Assembly (NCBI RefSeq): GCF_031454185.1
Contig: NZ_JAVDQI010000008.1
Span: 1 to 64,000 of the forward strand
Direction of reading: 5' to 3'
DNA: 64,000 bases
Source of the DNA: Methanococcoides alaskense
Lineage (GTDB): Archaea > Halobacteriota > Methanosarcinia > Methanosarcinales > Methanosarcinaceae
Both the position numbers and the translations under genes were made by a program. The notes under the pieces are model-generated. The model was given only the letters and a program-made list of their open reading frames with translations. It was not told where the DNA came from and did no database searches. Shown one piece after another: positions 34,099-44,049 of the stretch (position 1 is the stretch's first letter; every line of letters starts with the position of its first letter).

Positions 34099-36387
34099 AT
34101 GGATGAAATTAATAAAAATGATCTGAGTGAAAGGGATATTTGTACTAAATTCATAACTCCGGCCATTAAGAAAGCAGGATGGGATATTCATACACAGGTA
34201 CGTGAAGAAGTTCCACTCACCAATGGGAGAGTAATCGTCAGTGGAAAGACAGTTTCCCGTGGTAAATCTAAACGTGCTGATTATATCTTATACTACAAAT
34301 CCAACATTCCAATTGCTGTTGTTGAAGCAAAGAAGAACAAGTTTGAACTTGGTGAAGGGATGCAGCAAGCTCTTGGTTATGCTGAAATGGTTGATGTTCC
34401 TTTTGTATTCAGTTCTAATGGGGATGCTTTTCTATTCCATGATCGTTCTGGAAATTCAGAGATGGTCGAACAGGAATTTGCACTTGATCAATTTCCATCA
34501 CCCATTGAACTCTGGAATTCTTACTGCAAATGGAAAAAAATTGATGATACAGATCATAAATTAATTGAACAGGATTTCCATACAGAATTTACAGGTAAAA
34601 CGCCACGTTACTATCAAGTAAATGCTATCAATAAAACAATTGATGCCATTTCCAAGGGTCAGGATAGGATATTATTAGTTATGGCAACTGGAACCGGCAA
34701 GACATATACAGCGTTTCAGATCATCTGGAGATTGTGGAAATCTAAAACTAAAAAACGGATTCTTTTCCTTGCGGATAGGAATATTCTGGTAGATCAGGCC
34801 AAGACCAATGATTTCAAGCCGTTTGGTTCTGCAATGACAAAAATCAAAAATCGGCAAGTTGATACTTCTTATGAGATATATCTGTCATTGTATCAGGCCG
34901 TTACTGGAAATGAAGAAGAGAGAAATATCTATAAGCAATTCTCAAGGGATTTCTTTGACCTTGTTGTTGTGGATGAATGCCACCGTGGAAGTGCTGATGA
35001 AAATTCTGCCTGGAGAGAGATCCTGGAATATTTTGATTCGGCTACACAGATAGGCATGACAGCTACTCCAAAGGAAACAAAGGCCATATCGAATATTCAC
35101 TATTTTGGCGAACCAATCTATACCTATTCCCTTAAACAGGGAATTGAAGACGGTTTTCTTGCCCCTTACAAAGTCATTCGTATCGACCTTGACAAAGATG
35201 TACAGGGGTGGAGACCTGAAAAAGGAAAGCTTGACAAGTATGGCAGACCCATAGAGGATCGTATCTATAATGTGAAGGATTTTGACCGTAAGCTGGTTCT
35301 TGATAAGAGAACTGAAGTGGTTGCTAAAAAGATCACAGAGCTTCTCAAAGCCACAGATAGGTTTGATAAAACGATTGTCTTTTGTGAGAATATCGATCAT
35401 GCTGAAAGGATGCGGCAAGCTATTGTCAATGAGAATCCAGATCTTGCAAAGGATAGCAAATATGTGATGAGAATTACCGGCGATGAGAAGGAAGGTAAGG
35501 CTGAACTGGACAATTTCATCATTCCTGAAAGCCGTTATCCTGTAATTGCCACCACATCCAAGCTTCTGAGTACAGGAGTGGATGTGCAGACATGCAAGCT
35601 TATTGTTCTTGATAAACAGATCAAGTCCATGACCGAGTTCAAACAGATAATCGGCCGTGGAACCCGTATCAATGAAGATTTTGATAAGCTCTTTTTCACA
35701 ATTATGGATTTCAGGAAAGCAACTGAATTGTTCGCTGATCCTGATTTTGACGGGGAACCTGTTGATATATATGTAGCAGGAGCTTCAAAACCACTAACCC
35801 CCAATATGCCTTCCCAGAAGATCAAGCCTTATAAGGTCAATGATGTGGGCGTTTCTATAATTGCAGAGAGGGTGCAATATTACGGCTCTGACGGAAAACT
35901 TGTTACAGAGTCCATCAAGGACTATACCAAAAAAACAATGCTTGAAGAGTTCTCATCTCTTGACCTGTTCTTAAAACATTGGTCTGATGCGGGAAAGAAG
36001 ATGGCGATAATTCAGGAACTTGAGGATAAAGGACTGATGCTGGATGCACTTGCAGAGGAAGTGGGCAGGGATTATGACCCATTTGACCTTATCTGTCATG
36101 TGGCCTTCGACCAGCCGGCTTTAAGTCGCAAACAAAGAGCAAAGAATGTCCGCAAGACAGGCTATTTTGAGAAATATGGAGAGAAAGCTCGTAATGTTCT
36201 TGATGCTCTTCTGAATAAGTATGCAGATGAAGGAATCAGGAATCTTGAAGACCTCGATATTCTAAGGGTGAAACCATTGAGTGATATTGGAACACCTATC
36301 GAGATCATTAAGCTCTTTGGAAACAAAGAAAAATTCCTTGAAGCTGTCGAGGAAATGGAAACACAGTTATATCTTGCTGAAGCTTAA
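34099..36387 (+). CDS. hsdR: Type I restriction enzyme R subunit
   Basis: The 762-aa protein begins with an R.EcoEI-like nuclease domain: D61 in KRADYIL and E76-x-K78 in VVEAKKN form the PD-(D/E)xK site. The SF2 translocase follows, with Walker A ATGTGKT at 196-202, DECH at 292-295, GMTATPKE (motif III) and QIIGRGTRINED (motif VI). An EcoEI_R_C-like C-terminal region binds the methylase. It cuts unmodified DNA after translocation. It is the first gene of hsdR-hsdM-hsdS, 30 bp before hsdM. All key motifs are intact. Confidence 0.95.
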   Translation: MDEINKNDLSERDICTKFITPAIKKAGWDIHTQVREEVPLTNGRVIVSGKTVSRGKSKRADYILYYKSNIPIAVVEAKKNKFELGEGMQQALGYAEMVDVPFVFSSNGDAFLFHDRSGNSEMVEQEFALDQFPSPIELWNSYCKWKKIDDTDHKLIEQDFHTEFTGKTPRYYQVNAINKTIDAISKGQDRILLVMATGTGKTYTAFQIIWRLWKSKTKKRILFLADRNILVDQAKTNDFKPFGSAMTKIKNRQVDTSYEIYLSLYQAVTGNEEERNIYKQFSRDFFDLVVVDECHRGSADENSAWREILEYFDSATQIGMTATPKETKAISNIHYFGEPIYTYSLKQGIEDGFLAPYKVIRIDLDKDVQGWRPEKGKLDKYGRPIEDRIYNVKDFDRKLVLDKRTEVVAKKITELLKATDRFDKTIVFCENIDHAERMRQAIVNENPDLAKDSKYVMRITGDEKEGKAELDNFIIPESRYPVIATTSKLLSTGVDVQTCKLIVLDKQIKSMTEFKQIIGRGTRINEDFDKLFFTIMDFRKATELFADPDFDGEPVDIYVAGASKPLTPNMPSQKIKPYKVNDVGVSIIAERVQYYGSDGKLVTESIKDYTKKTMLEEFSSLDLFLKHWSDAGKKMAIIQELEDKGLMLDALAEEVGRDYDPFDLICHVAFDQPALSRKQRAKNVRKTGYFEKYGEKARNVLDALLNKYADEGIRNLEDLDILRVKPLSDIGTPIEIIKLFGNKEKFLEAVEEMETQLYLAEA

Positions 36388-36417
36388 TCTCCAATCAGCT
36401 TCTAAAGGGGAAAAACG

Positions 36418-37857
36418 ATGTCAATTAGTACTACTATCAAAACTATACAGGATATTATGAGAAAGGACGCTGGTGTCGATGGTGATGCACAGCGTATCAG
36501 TCAGCTTGTATGGATGTTATTCCTGAAGATCTTCGATGACAGGGAAGAAGAATACGAATTGATGGAAGATAATTATGTATCCTCTATTCCTGAACGTCTA
36601 AGGTGGAGAAACTGGGCAAATAATCCCGAAGGCATAACCGGTGATGAATTACTTGATTTCGTGAACGATGACCTGTTCAAGACCCTTAAAGAACTCTCAT
36701 TTACTAATGATTCAGACCCACGCGGATTTGTAGTGCGTGAGGTTTTTGAAGATTCCTATAACTACATGAAAAACGGTACTCTGATACGCCAGATGGCTAA
36801 CAAGATCAATGAGATCGATTTTAACGCTTCCGAGGACAGACATCTTTTCGGAGATGTGTATGAGAAGATATTGAAAGATCTCCAGAATGCTGGAAATGCC
36901 GGCGAGTTCTACACGCCAAGAGCTGTTACCGAATTCATGGTGCAGATGGTAAACCCGAAGATTGGAGAAAAGTTTCTTGATCCTGCCTGTGGAACCGGCG
37001 GTTTCCTGACATCTTCCATCGACCACCTGAGAGACAAGGTGGAAAACGTTGAGGATGAGCAAGTTCTGCAAAATTCCATTCATGGAGTAGAAAAGAAACC
37101 TCTTCCTCACCTTCTATGCATAACCAATATGTTGCTACACGGCATAGAAGTCCCTTCACAGATACGCAGGGATAATTCCCTTGCAAGACCCCTGAGGGAT
37201 TACAAGCCAGCCGATAAAGTGGATGTGATCATAACCAATCCTCCTTTTGGCGGTACAGAAGAGGATGGAATCGAGTCCGGTTTCCCCACCACCTACCAGA
37301 CCAGAGAAACAGCCGACCTTTTCCTCGTCCTTATCACCCATCTGCTAAAGGATGGCGGACGTGGTGCAATAGTCCTTCCAGATGGAACATTGTTCGGTGA
37401 AGGTGTCAAAACCCGCATAAAAGAAAAATTGCTCAAGGAATGCAACCTTCATACCATTGTACGCCTCCCAAACGGCGTGTTCAACCCCTACACAGGTATC
37501 AAGACGAACCTCCTGTTCTTCACTAAAGGAGAGCCTACAAAAGATATCTGGTACTATGAACACCCATACCCCGATGGCTACAAGTCCTACTCCAAGACAA
37601 AACCCATGCGAATTCAGGAGTTTGACACCGAAAAAGCATGGTGGAACAAACGTGAAGAACATGAACTTGCCTGGAAGGTCAACATAGACGATATCAAGGC
37701 AAACAACTACAACCTAGATATTTTGAATCCTAAAAAACATGATAATTCAAATGATACCGATCCAATTGATGTTCTTTTATCTAGATTAATTAATAACAAT
37801 AAACAAATTGAAACTCTCCTCGAAGAATTAGATAAACGGTTGGTTTTCAATGAATAA
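36418..37857 (+). CDS. hsdM: Type I restriction-modification methyltransferase subunit
   Basis: The 479-aa N6-adenine methyltransferase has an HsdM N-terminal helical domain (residues about 5-130), then EFYTPRAVTEFMV, the SAM-binding motif FLDPACGTGGFL (187-198) and catalytic NPPFGG (274-279). A C-terminal tail (residues about 440-479) is predicted helical and contacts HsdS. It overlaps hsdS by 8 nt. AAAGGGG precedes the ATG. Confidence 0.95.
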   Translation: MSISTTIKTIQDIMRKDAGVDGDAQRISQLVWMLFLKIFDDREEEYELMEDNYVSSIPERLRWRNWANNPEGITGDELLDFVNDDLFKTLKELSFTNDSDPRGFVVREVFEDSYNYMKNGTLIRQMANKINEIDFNASEDRHLFGDVYEKILKDLQNAGNAGEFYTPRAVTEFMVQMVNPKIGEKFLDPACGTGGFLTSSIDHLRDKVENVEDEQVLQNSIHGVEKKPLPHLLCITNMLLHGIEVPSQIRRDNSLARPLRDYKPADKVDVIITNPPFGGTEEDGIESGFPTTYQTRETADLFLVLITHLLKDGGRGAIVLPDGTLFGEGVKTRIKEKLLKECNLHTIVRLPNGVFNPYTGIKTNLLFFTKGEPTKDIWYYEHPYPDGYKSYSKTKPMRIQEFDTEKAWWNKREEHELAWKVNIDDIKANNYNLDILNPKKHDNSNDTDPIDVLLSRLINNNKQIETLLEELDKRLVFNE

Positions 37858-39184
37858 GATAACTATTAGTGAAGTTTGCAATGTTACAAAGGGTAATATC
37901 GGAATTACAAAAGCAATCCCTGGAAGTTATCCCTTAGTAACTACTGGAGCTGAAAGACTTTCACATAATGAATATCAATTTAATTGTAAAGCTGTGTGTG
38001 TGCCTCTGGTTTCTTCAACAGGACATGGACATGCAAGTATTAAACGCATACATTATCAAGAAGGAAAATTTGCTATTGGGAATATTTTAGCTGCAATTAC
38101 TTCCAAAGATGAAAATGTACTAGATTCTAAATATCTGTACATATACTTGTCTGTTTTAAAAGACCGAATACTAGTACCCCTAATGCAGGGTACAGCAAAT
38201 GTGTCAATGTCTGTAAAAGTTATTAAAAAAGCAATGATTGACTTACCTTCAATCGAAAAGCAAAAAGAGATAGTTGAAACTTACCAATACATTCTACCAA
38301 TCTGGGAATCATTGGATAACCTCTATAAAAACCAACAATCACTAATCAATAATATGCGGGAATCAATTATTCAGCTTGCGGTGCAGGGTAAGCTTGTACC
38401 TACAGAACATGATTTATCAAAGATTGAAGGAAGTACCTATGAAGCTGCAGATAAAATACTAGAACTCATTTTTGAAGAACGATGTAAAGAGTGGGAGAAA
38501 AAGAAAAAAGGGAAGAAATTGGTTGAACCAAAAAAGCCTGAAGTAACTGGATTTTCGAGTTTAAATGAAGGGTGGACTTACACATTTCTAGAGTCAATTT
38601 TATCATATGATAGAAGTGGTATGAAAACAGGACCTTTTGGTAGTCTATTAAAAAAATATGAACACAGGGCTGAAGGAGTACCTGTATTTGGAATTGAAAA
38701 TGTAAAGAATATGAAGTTTGTACCAGGTAATAAAATATACATAACAAAAGAAAAAGCAAATCAACTTTCTGGGTATGATGTAAAACCAGATGATATTCTT
38801 ATATCGAGATCTGGAACAATAGATGAGATATGTGTTGTTCCAAAAGAAGTCGAAGACGCAAGATTTTCAACTAATTTAATGCGTGTAACTTTGCATCCAA
38901 ATAGCATGCTACCAAACTTTTTTTGTTTACTTTTTAGTGGATCTCCTTTTGTTCTCGGTCAAGTCTCTCAACTTTGCAAAGGGACTACTAGAAAATTTTT
39001 AAATCAAAAAATATTATCATCAATTGTCTTTCCACTCCCGCCCCTAGAAGAACAAAAACGCATAGTAACCAAAGTAGATCAGCTCATGGCACTATGCGAC
39101 CAGCTTGAAGTAAAGATAAGGCAGGCACAATCGGATAGCGATATATTGATGGAAGTGGCTGTGAGCCATCTGCTTGAAGTTTAA
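37850..39184 (+). CDS. hsdS: Type I restriction-modification specificity subunit
   Basis: The 444-aa protein has two target-recognition domains. TRD1 (about 1-130) is followed by the conserved helix region LPSIEKQKEIVETYQYILPI. TRD2 (about 230-370) is followed by FPLPPLEEQKRIVTKVDQLM with the coiled-coil end. The two TRDs set a bipartite target that cannot be predicted here. The lower GC of TRD1 relative to hsdM suggests domain exchange. Confidence 0.92.
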   Translation: MNKITISEVCNVTKGNIGITKAIPGSYPLVTTGAERLSHNEYQFNCKAVCVPLVSSTGHGHASIKRIHYQEGKFAIGNILAAITSKDENVLDSKYLYIYLSVLKDRILVPLMQGTANVSMSVKVIKKAMIDLPSIEKQKEIVETYQYILPIWESLDNLYKNQQSLINNMRESIIQLAVQGKLVPTEHDLSKIEGSTYEAADKILELIFEERCKEWEKKKKGKKLVEPKKPEVTGFSSLNEGWTYTFLESILSYDRSGMKTGPFGSLLKKYEHRAEGVPVFGIENVKNMKFVPGNKIYITKEKANQLSGYDVKPDDILISRSGTIDEICVVPKEVEDARFSTNLMRVTLHPNSMLPNFFCLLFSGSPFVLGQVSQLCKGTTRKFLNQKILSSIVFPLPPLEEQKRIVTKVDQLMALCDQLEVKIRQAQSDSDILMEVAVSHLLEV

Positions 39185-39204
39185 GCTTTTAAGGATGAGG
39201 TAAA

Positions 39205-40044
39205 ATGGAACCGGCCATAATTGATCGTGACAAATTATTGTTTACATCATATCAACATGATTTTATTTTAAGAAAAGTCGCTGTCTTAAAGAGTATCATA
39301 GATAACCAAGCATCTGTTATTGATATTTTTCAGGGAACAGATGGACTTGAATTTAAGGATGAGGATGCTTTAATATCGGGTCTAAAAACCGAGATTCATT
39401 TTTCAATGTATCACGCTCTTGAATCAATGTTTGCAATGGCTTTTGCTTTAATCAAGCAACCAGATGATGTTTGGGTTTGGCTTACAACATATAAATTTCC
39501 CGAATTTGGAAGAATGATTAATGACGTAGCTAAATCTGATATCTCAGCCGTTTCTGAGAAAGATGAGTTAGAAACAATCAGAATTATATTTTTCAAAAAT
39601 TGTCCAAATGAGTTTGTGGAACAAGAAGAAACTAAAGAAATGATGCACAAGCTCTCTCAAATTTTGACATTATGTGCTGATGAACTGAATAACAAAGATG
39701 CATATAATTCGTATAAACATGGTTTAAGGCTTGTTACTGGTGCTCTCAGATTTAATCTGGTTAATGAAAAAGAAGCAATAAACAATGTAATTGGTGAAGG
39801 CCCTGGACTTGTTTATTTGGATCGAAAATCTGCTAACCCAGTACCTGAACTATATTCTTTTGAGAGAAGTTATAAAATCATAAAATTGTGCTGGCAAATG
39901 ACTTCCCTCATGATTAAACAAAGAAAAGTAGAATATATTGAAGAAGACAAATGTGTCATTGAAGCGACTAATTTCAATGATATCGACATTGACGATATTT
40001 TTTCTCAAGATTTTCTTAACCATGTTTTAGATGAACTTTCTTAA
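39205..40044 (+). CDS. Restriction-linked hypothetical protein, HEPN-like
   Basis: The 279-aa, mostly helical protein is 20 bp after hsdS and preceded by AAGGATGAGG. The segment DELNNKDAYNSYKHGLRLVT (about residues 158-177) resembles the helix of HEPN-type domains with a YN-x-x-KHG core. HSMYHALESMFAMAFALI upstream would be the partner helix. There is no annotation I can name. Its position suggests an accessory role in restriction or an independent abortive-infection gene that travels with hsdRMS. A tRNA-3'-like repeat begins about 45 bp after it. Confidence 0.55.
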   Translation: MEPAIIDRDKLLFTSYQHDFILRKVAVLKSIIDNQASVIDIFQGTDGLEFKDEDALISGLKTEIHFSMYHALESMFAMAFALIKQPDDVWVWLTTYKFPEFGRMINDVAKSDISAVSEKDELETIRIIFFKNCPNEFVEQEETKEMMHKLSQILTLCADELNNKDAYNSYKHGLRLVTGALRFNLVNEKEAINNVIGEGPGLVYLDRKSANPVPELYSFERSYKIIKLCWQMTSLMIKQRKVEYIEEDKCVIEATNFNDIDIDDIFSQDFLNHVLDELS

Positions 40045-40390
40045 AATAAAGAACACTAAACTTTCTAAAATTATAGCGTACACTTTTTCACGTTATATAT
40101 ATCCCCGACTTGCTATGCGGGGTGTAAGATTCGAACCTATATATGATCAAAATAGATGCTATTGGATATCTCGTTTCTAATGCTTACTTGCTGCGAGATC
40201 CTATTTTTATCTCTCTTTTTCTTAATTAACATATTTTAGATCTGCTTTTTTCCAGCACATTTGAAAGCTCTTCAATTTTCATCCCATCCACCCACAAAAC
40301 AATTGTATGAAGTACATATATCTTTTTAAAATGGTTTGAGAAAAAAAATGTTTATAGAATGTCCCCTTAATTATTTATGGGGGTTAAAGT
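40045..40390. other. Right edge of the hsd island
   Basis: It contains the tRNA-3'-like repeat at 40091-40148, an imperfect GGATATCTCG...CGAGATCC inverted repeat at about 40164-40200 followed by TATTTTTATC (possible terminator), and AT-rich promoter-like DNA. No gene is seen. Confidence 0.4.
40091..40148 (-). repeat. tRNA-3'-end-like repeat R1 (after hsd operon)
   Basis: On the reverse strand it reads ATAGGTTCGAATCTTACACC, then CCGCATAGCAAGTCGGGG. This looks like the T-arm and acceptor 3' strand of a tRNA followed by a conserved tail ending CGGGGATATA. Related copies are at 52221-52285, 55370-55425, 55473-55500 and 55845-55875. Confidence 0.45.
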
Positions 40391-41551
40391 ACGGATAGTA
40401 ATAAACCTGAGAGACGCTATGATCTGGACTGGCTGAGGGTTATAGCCATACTTGCAGTTGTGATCTTTCATTCTATGAGATTTTTCGATCCCATGGACTG
40501 GGATGTAAAGAACAACGTCCTGAGCGAAAATATCATGGTGCTTGTTCTGTTTATAGTCCAGTGGCTGATGCCCTTGTTCTTCCTTATCTCGGGTATGAGC
40601 ATCTATTTTGTGCTTAGCTTCAGGACAAAGGGGCAGTTCATTAAGTCGCGATTTCTGCGCATCATGGTCCCCTATCTTTTAGTGGGCATATTTGTCATAC
40701 TCCCTCCCCAGCATTACCTGAGGTTTTTAAGCGGTGGAGGATCAGGGCTTACATTCTTGCAGTTCTATTCTAACTATCTGACATACACCTTTGTTGACGT
40801 ATTCTCATATTTCGGCCTGCCACCTATGGGCCATCTGTGGTATCTTCTCTTCCTTTTCATATTTTCTTTGGTCATGCTTCCGCTTTTTGTTTATCTTAGA
40901 ACTGGATCCGGAAGATCGATCATTTCGCGCACTGCATCTATTTTTGAAAAACCAGGTGCTATCTTCCTGCTAGCATTGCCAATTGGGGTCCTTACTGCAA
41001 TTCTTGACCCAACATCATTTGCAGGCAACCCAAATTATTTCGGTGGCTGGAGCATACTGGCATATCCTATAATTCTGTTTTATGGATATCTTATAGCTTC
41101 CAACAAAAATTTAGAGGAAACCATTCATAGGCATGGAAAAGTCGCATTGGTGCTGGCAATAACAACTTTCCCGGTGATTCTATGGTTCATACAGTCCGTA
41201 CTTGATGGAACATACCAGTTCGGAAGCTATGAATATGCAGGGGTCGCGCTGCTTCGTTCATTCAATCTATGGTGCTGGATGATCGCCTTCCTGGGCTATG
41301 GCAAGAAGTACCTGAGCTTTTACAACAGTACACTGAAATACGCCAATGAAGGACTAATAGCCTTTTATATACTCCATCAAACGGTCATCCAGATCGTGGG
41401 ATTCTTCATTGCAGACTGGGATATGGGCATAACTCCAAAGTACATGATACTCCTCACCACATCATCCATAGTGATCGTGATGATATATGAAATTGCGATT
41501 AAGCGAATCAATGTTGTAAGATTCCTCTTCGGCATGAAATCAAAGAAATAA
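40391..41551 (+). CDS. Acyltransferase 3 family membrane protein with apparent ACG start
   Basis: The polytopic protein (about 386 aa) is of the Acyl_transf_3 family, which moves acyl groups onto sugars or lipids at the membrane. The conserved N-terminus RRYDLDWLRVIAILAVVIFH, needed for TM1 and the catalytic histidine, lies upstream of the first standard start (GTG 40460). The frame is closed by TAA at 40385-40387, and no ATG, GTG or TTG lies in between. ACG at 40391, following GGGGG at a normal spacing, would give residues DSNKPERRYDLDWLR. The gene either uses ACG or has lost its ATG. The rest is intact (HLWYLLFLFIFSL and about 10 spans). Confidence 0.75.
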   Translation, partial: TDSNKPERRYDLDWLRVIAILAVVIFHSMRFFDPMDWDVKNNVLSENIMVLVLFIVQWLMPLFFLISGMSIYFVLSFRTKGQFIKSRFLRIMVPYLLVGIFVILPPQHYLRFLSGGGSGLTFLQFYSNYLTYTFVDVFSYFGLPPMGHLWYLLFLFIFSLVMLPLFVYLRTGSGRSIISRTASIFEKPGAIFLLALPIGVLTAILDPTSFAGNPNYFGGWSILAYPIILFYGYLIASNKNLEETIHRHGKVALVLAITTFPVILWFIQSVLDGTYQFGSYEYAGVALLRSFNLWCWMIAFLGYGKKYLSFYNSTLKYANEGLIAFYILHQTVIQIVGFFIADWDMGITPKYMILLTTSSIVIVMIYEIAIKRINVVRFLFGMKSKK

Positions 41552-41563
41552 GGTGGTGACAAA

Positions 41564-42562
41564 ATGAGATTTCCGCCGATCAAGCAAATAATTTACCAAA
41601 GACCGGCAATCCTTGGTCTGAGCATCAGCGTTACCCTCCTTTTCGGCTTCCTGATACAAGAATACCTGCTGGACCGTTTCACGCTAATCTTTGAAGAGGA
41701 GTATTTGCTACAAGATTTCTGGATCGCTGTTGTCCATTGTCTTCTGGCAGGCTACCTCCCCAGCGCGTATTTTTTACTACTGCGTGGTACAAGGAATACC
41801 TTTGAAGAACTTGAACATGTCCTGAGACCAGCAACTGACCCCTCGTATGTGGATTCTGCCGTACATCTTGGAAGGAGGGACCTGATCGTATGGGGATTAT
41901 TGGGCGTGTTGATAGCGTTTATTCTGCCTTACCAGACGGCCATAGCACCCTGGGATCCGTCTACATGGCATCCTGAGGTTGTCTGGCATCGTGTTCTCGA
42001 GCCTTTCATAGGTTGGTGGGCTGGTTGGTTCTTTGGTGCGATCTGGGTTACCTCGAAGCGAACCTCTCGGCTGGCGAACAGGATCGATTCTGTGGATCTG
42101 TTGGATCTGAGCCCATTGTTCCCTTTTGTTAAACAGGGTCTTTTGACTACCCTGCTAACGGTTGGTATGGTATCGATAATCAGTTTACTTCTGCTCGATC
42201 CGGGAGAGTGGCCTGTTGTTGCCAGGGCTTATTTGGGTTCTCTGGCAATTGCATTGCTCGGCTTCTGGTTGCCGATGAGAGGGGTACACCAGCGAATTCA
42301 TGAGATCAAAGAAGCAGAATTAAAATGGACACGCGAAAGGATACACCAATCTGAGATCCTCCTGCACAGCGGTTCACCGGACATATCACCCGGGCATATG
42401 GCAGATCTGGTTGCAAATCTCAAACTCATTGAAGATGTGCCGGAATGGCCTTTTGAAAGCTTGACCATTGTACATGTGATTGCCTATTTACTGATCCCAC
42501 TGGCATCCTGGGTGGGTGGTCTACTAATCGAAAGCTTGTTGGAGATCGTTTTTAAAATGTGA
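41564..42562 (+). CDS. Hypothetical membrane protein (332 aa)
   Basis: It begins MRFPPIKQIIYQRPAILGLS and has about seven hydrophobic spans, with an amphipathic charged helix (RIHEIKEAELKWTRERIHQS) before the last span. It starts 12 bp after the acyltransferase gene behind AAGGTGGTG, so it is probably co-transcribed. There is no recognisable family. A degenerate copy of its last 50 codons occurs at 44885-45040. Confidence 0.6.
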   Translation: MRFPPIKQIIYQRPAILGLSISVTLLFGFLIQEYLLDRFTLIFEEEYLLQDFWIAVVHCLLAGYLPSAYFLLLRGTRNTFEELEHVLRPATDPSYVDSAVHLGRRDLIVWGLLGVLIAFILPYQTAIAPWDPSTWHPEVVWHRVLEPFIGWWAGWFFGAIWVTSKRTSRLANRIDSVDLLDLSPLFPFVKQGLLTTLLTVGMVSIISLLLLDPGEWPVVARAYLGSLAIALLGFWLPMRGVHQRIHEIKEAELKWTRERIHQSEILLHSGSPDISPGHMADLVANLKLIEDVPEWPFESLTIVHVIAYLLIPLASWVGGLLIESLLEIVFKM

Positions 42563-42659
42563 TGATGGATTAAACTCATTGAATAATATTTGACAAATTG
42601 TTATATTCACAGATTAGATTTGTTAATTAATAGCTATGATCAAAATACAAGGTCGAAAT

Positions 42660-43127
42660 ATGGATCAAAAAAGCTGGAAAATACGGAAAGCTATTGTTGA
42701 TGATGCAAAGGGTCTCAAAAGTTGCATGGATCTGGCTTACACAAAGTATTTGGAAAGGCTCAAAGGGGAACGTCTACCACCCATGGACGTTGACTACGAA
42801 GAGGAAATTTCCTATTTTCCTGTATGGGTCGCAGAATCTGACAATGAGATAGTCGGCGGCTTGATCTTAATGTTCGAAGATAATTATACTACGATAGCAA
42901 ATGTGGCGGTACGCCCTGATTTTCAGGGAACTGGCTTAGGCCGTAGGCTAATGGATCTCGCGGAGTCAGAAGCTAAACGCAGAGGCTATTTGGAAATCCG
43001 TTTAGCAACTCATGTATTATTGACCGAGAATATTTCGTTTTATCACCATTTAGGGTGGTCAGAGATAGGTCGTGATGATACCCGTGTTTACATGAGAAAA
43101 AATATCAATGTTTTACGATCTACCTGA
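42660..43127 (+). CDS. GNAT family N-acetyltransferase
   Basis: The 155-aa protein starts MDQKSWKIRKAIVDDAKGLK. AAGGTCG 7 nt upstream favours this start over the ATG at 42636. Acetyl-CoA binding motif A is VAVRPDFQGTGLGRRLMDLA (about residues 84-103), followed by SEAKRRGYLEIRLATHVLL and the motif B FYHHLGW. The substrate is unknown. It is a single gene. Confidence 0.88.
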   Translation: MDQKSWKIRKAIVDDAKGLKSCMDLAYTKYLERLKGERLPPMDVDYEEEISYFPVWVAESDNEIVGGLILMFEDNYTTIANVAVRPDFQGTGLGRRLMDLAESEAKRRGYLEIRLATHVLLTENISFYHHLGWSEIGRDDTRVYMRKNINVLRST

Positions 43128-43274
43128 AGTTCTATACAAATTTTTGTTTAAATGCAATTTATCTAATGCCAGATGAAATTCAAGTTAGTGTATTCAAAAT
43201 AGAGTTTATTTATGTCGGAAAAGTAAGGATATTTGCATAAGGTTCTTGCTTAGAATTCTAATTGTTTATCAGCT

Positions 43275-43904
43275 TCATTCTTCAAAATTATTAAGATATG
43301 TTAATTTATATGATAGCAAAAAGATCCATAGGAAATATGCATAAACTGCAATCCTTTCAAACAGGCCCATCAATTCAATTCCATTCGCGATCACAACGGT
43401 GGACAAAACGCCGGAAATGAGGATGATCAGTACGGATACGAATGTGTACGATCGAAACGATCTCCAATTTTTCTCTCTGTAAAATCCAATTCCTATCATC
43501 AGCAAAGCCGGGAATATCAACACAGCAGATATCCCGACCAGGATCAAGTGCATTGTTCCTGCAAATGTTGTATTTCCACCAAAAGGGTCCATAGGGAAAA
43601 TAGTGCTTGTCAATGATGTGAATACTCCCATGATGATAAGAGCGGTCCCACCGATGAATATCAATTTATTTCGTCCATATGGATAATGTGAAATTATTCC
43701 AAGAGCAAATAGGATCCCCATTATGGATGATAAGAACAAAAATGGGCTTATCAATATCCGATTTTCAGCACCAGACTGACTCAATTCGCTTACTACATTC
43801 ACCACATAGCTGTAATTTGGAGTGATTATACCCCCGATGATATCTGCCAGAAGGTAGAAGATCACAGAAGCCATTCCTGCATAATACAAAATTTTTTTGT
43901 CCAT
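43275..43904 (-). CDS. DUF998 family membrane protein
   Basis: The 209-aa protein has six hydrophobic spans. NYSYVVNVVSELSQSGAENR after TM1 and STIFPMDPFGGNTTFAGTMH in the middle are the DUF998 signatures (the SELS loop and the PxDP...H loop). The family function is unknown. It opens the cluster of multi-span small membrane proteins between 43 and 50 kb. Confidence 0.78.
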   Translation of the reverse strand: MDKKILYYAGMASVIFYLLADIIGGIITPNYSYVVNVVSELSQSGAENRILISPFLFLSSIMGILFALGIISHYPYGRNKLIFIGGTALIIMGVFTSLTSTIFPMDPFGGNTTFAGTMHLILVGISAVLIFPALLMIGIGFYREKNWRSFRSYTFVSVLIILISGVLSTVVIANGIELMGLFERIAVYAYFLWIFLLSYKLTYLNNFEE

Positions 43905-44049
43905 TTCAACACATCTACTACTTAATTAATTTTTATTGTATTGTACTTTTCGTAGAATGCCAAAAGTGATAAACCGTTTACATTGAATGTTCATGTGAAG
44001 GAGATGTTAAAAGCTGCTTGATCGTCAGGTTTTGTTATTTCAGACGTGT

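Noticed and set aside
40091..40148. Possible complete tRNA gene
   Set aside because: Only a T-arm-like and acceptor-3'-like stretch is present. No 5' acceptor strand, D-arm or anticodon arm can be found upstream.
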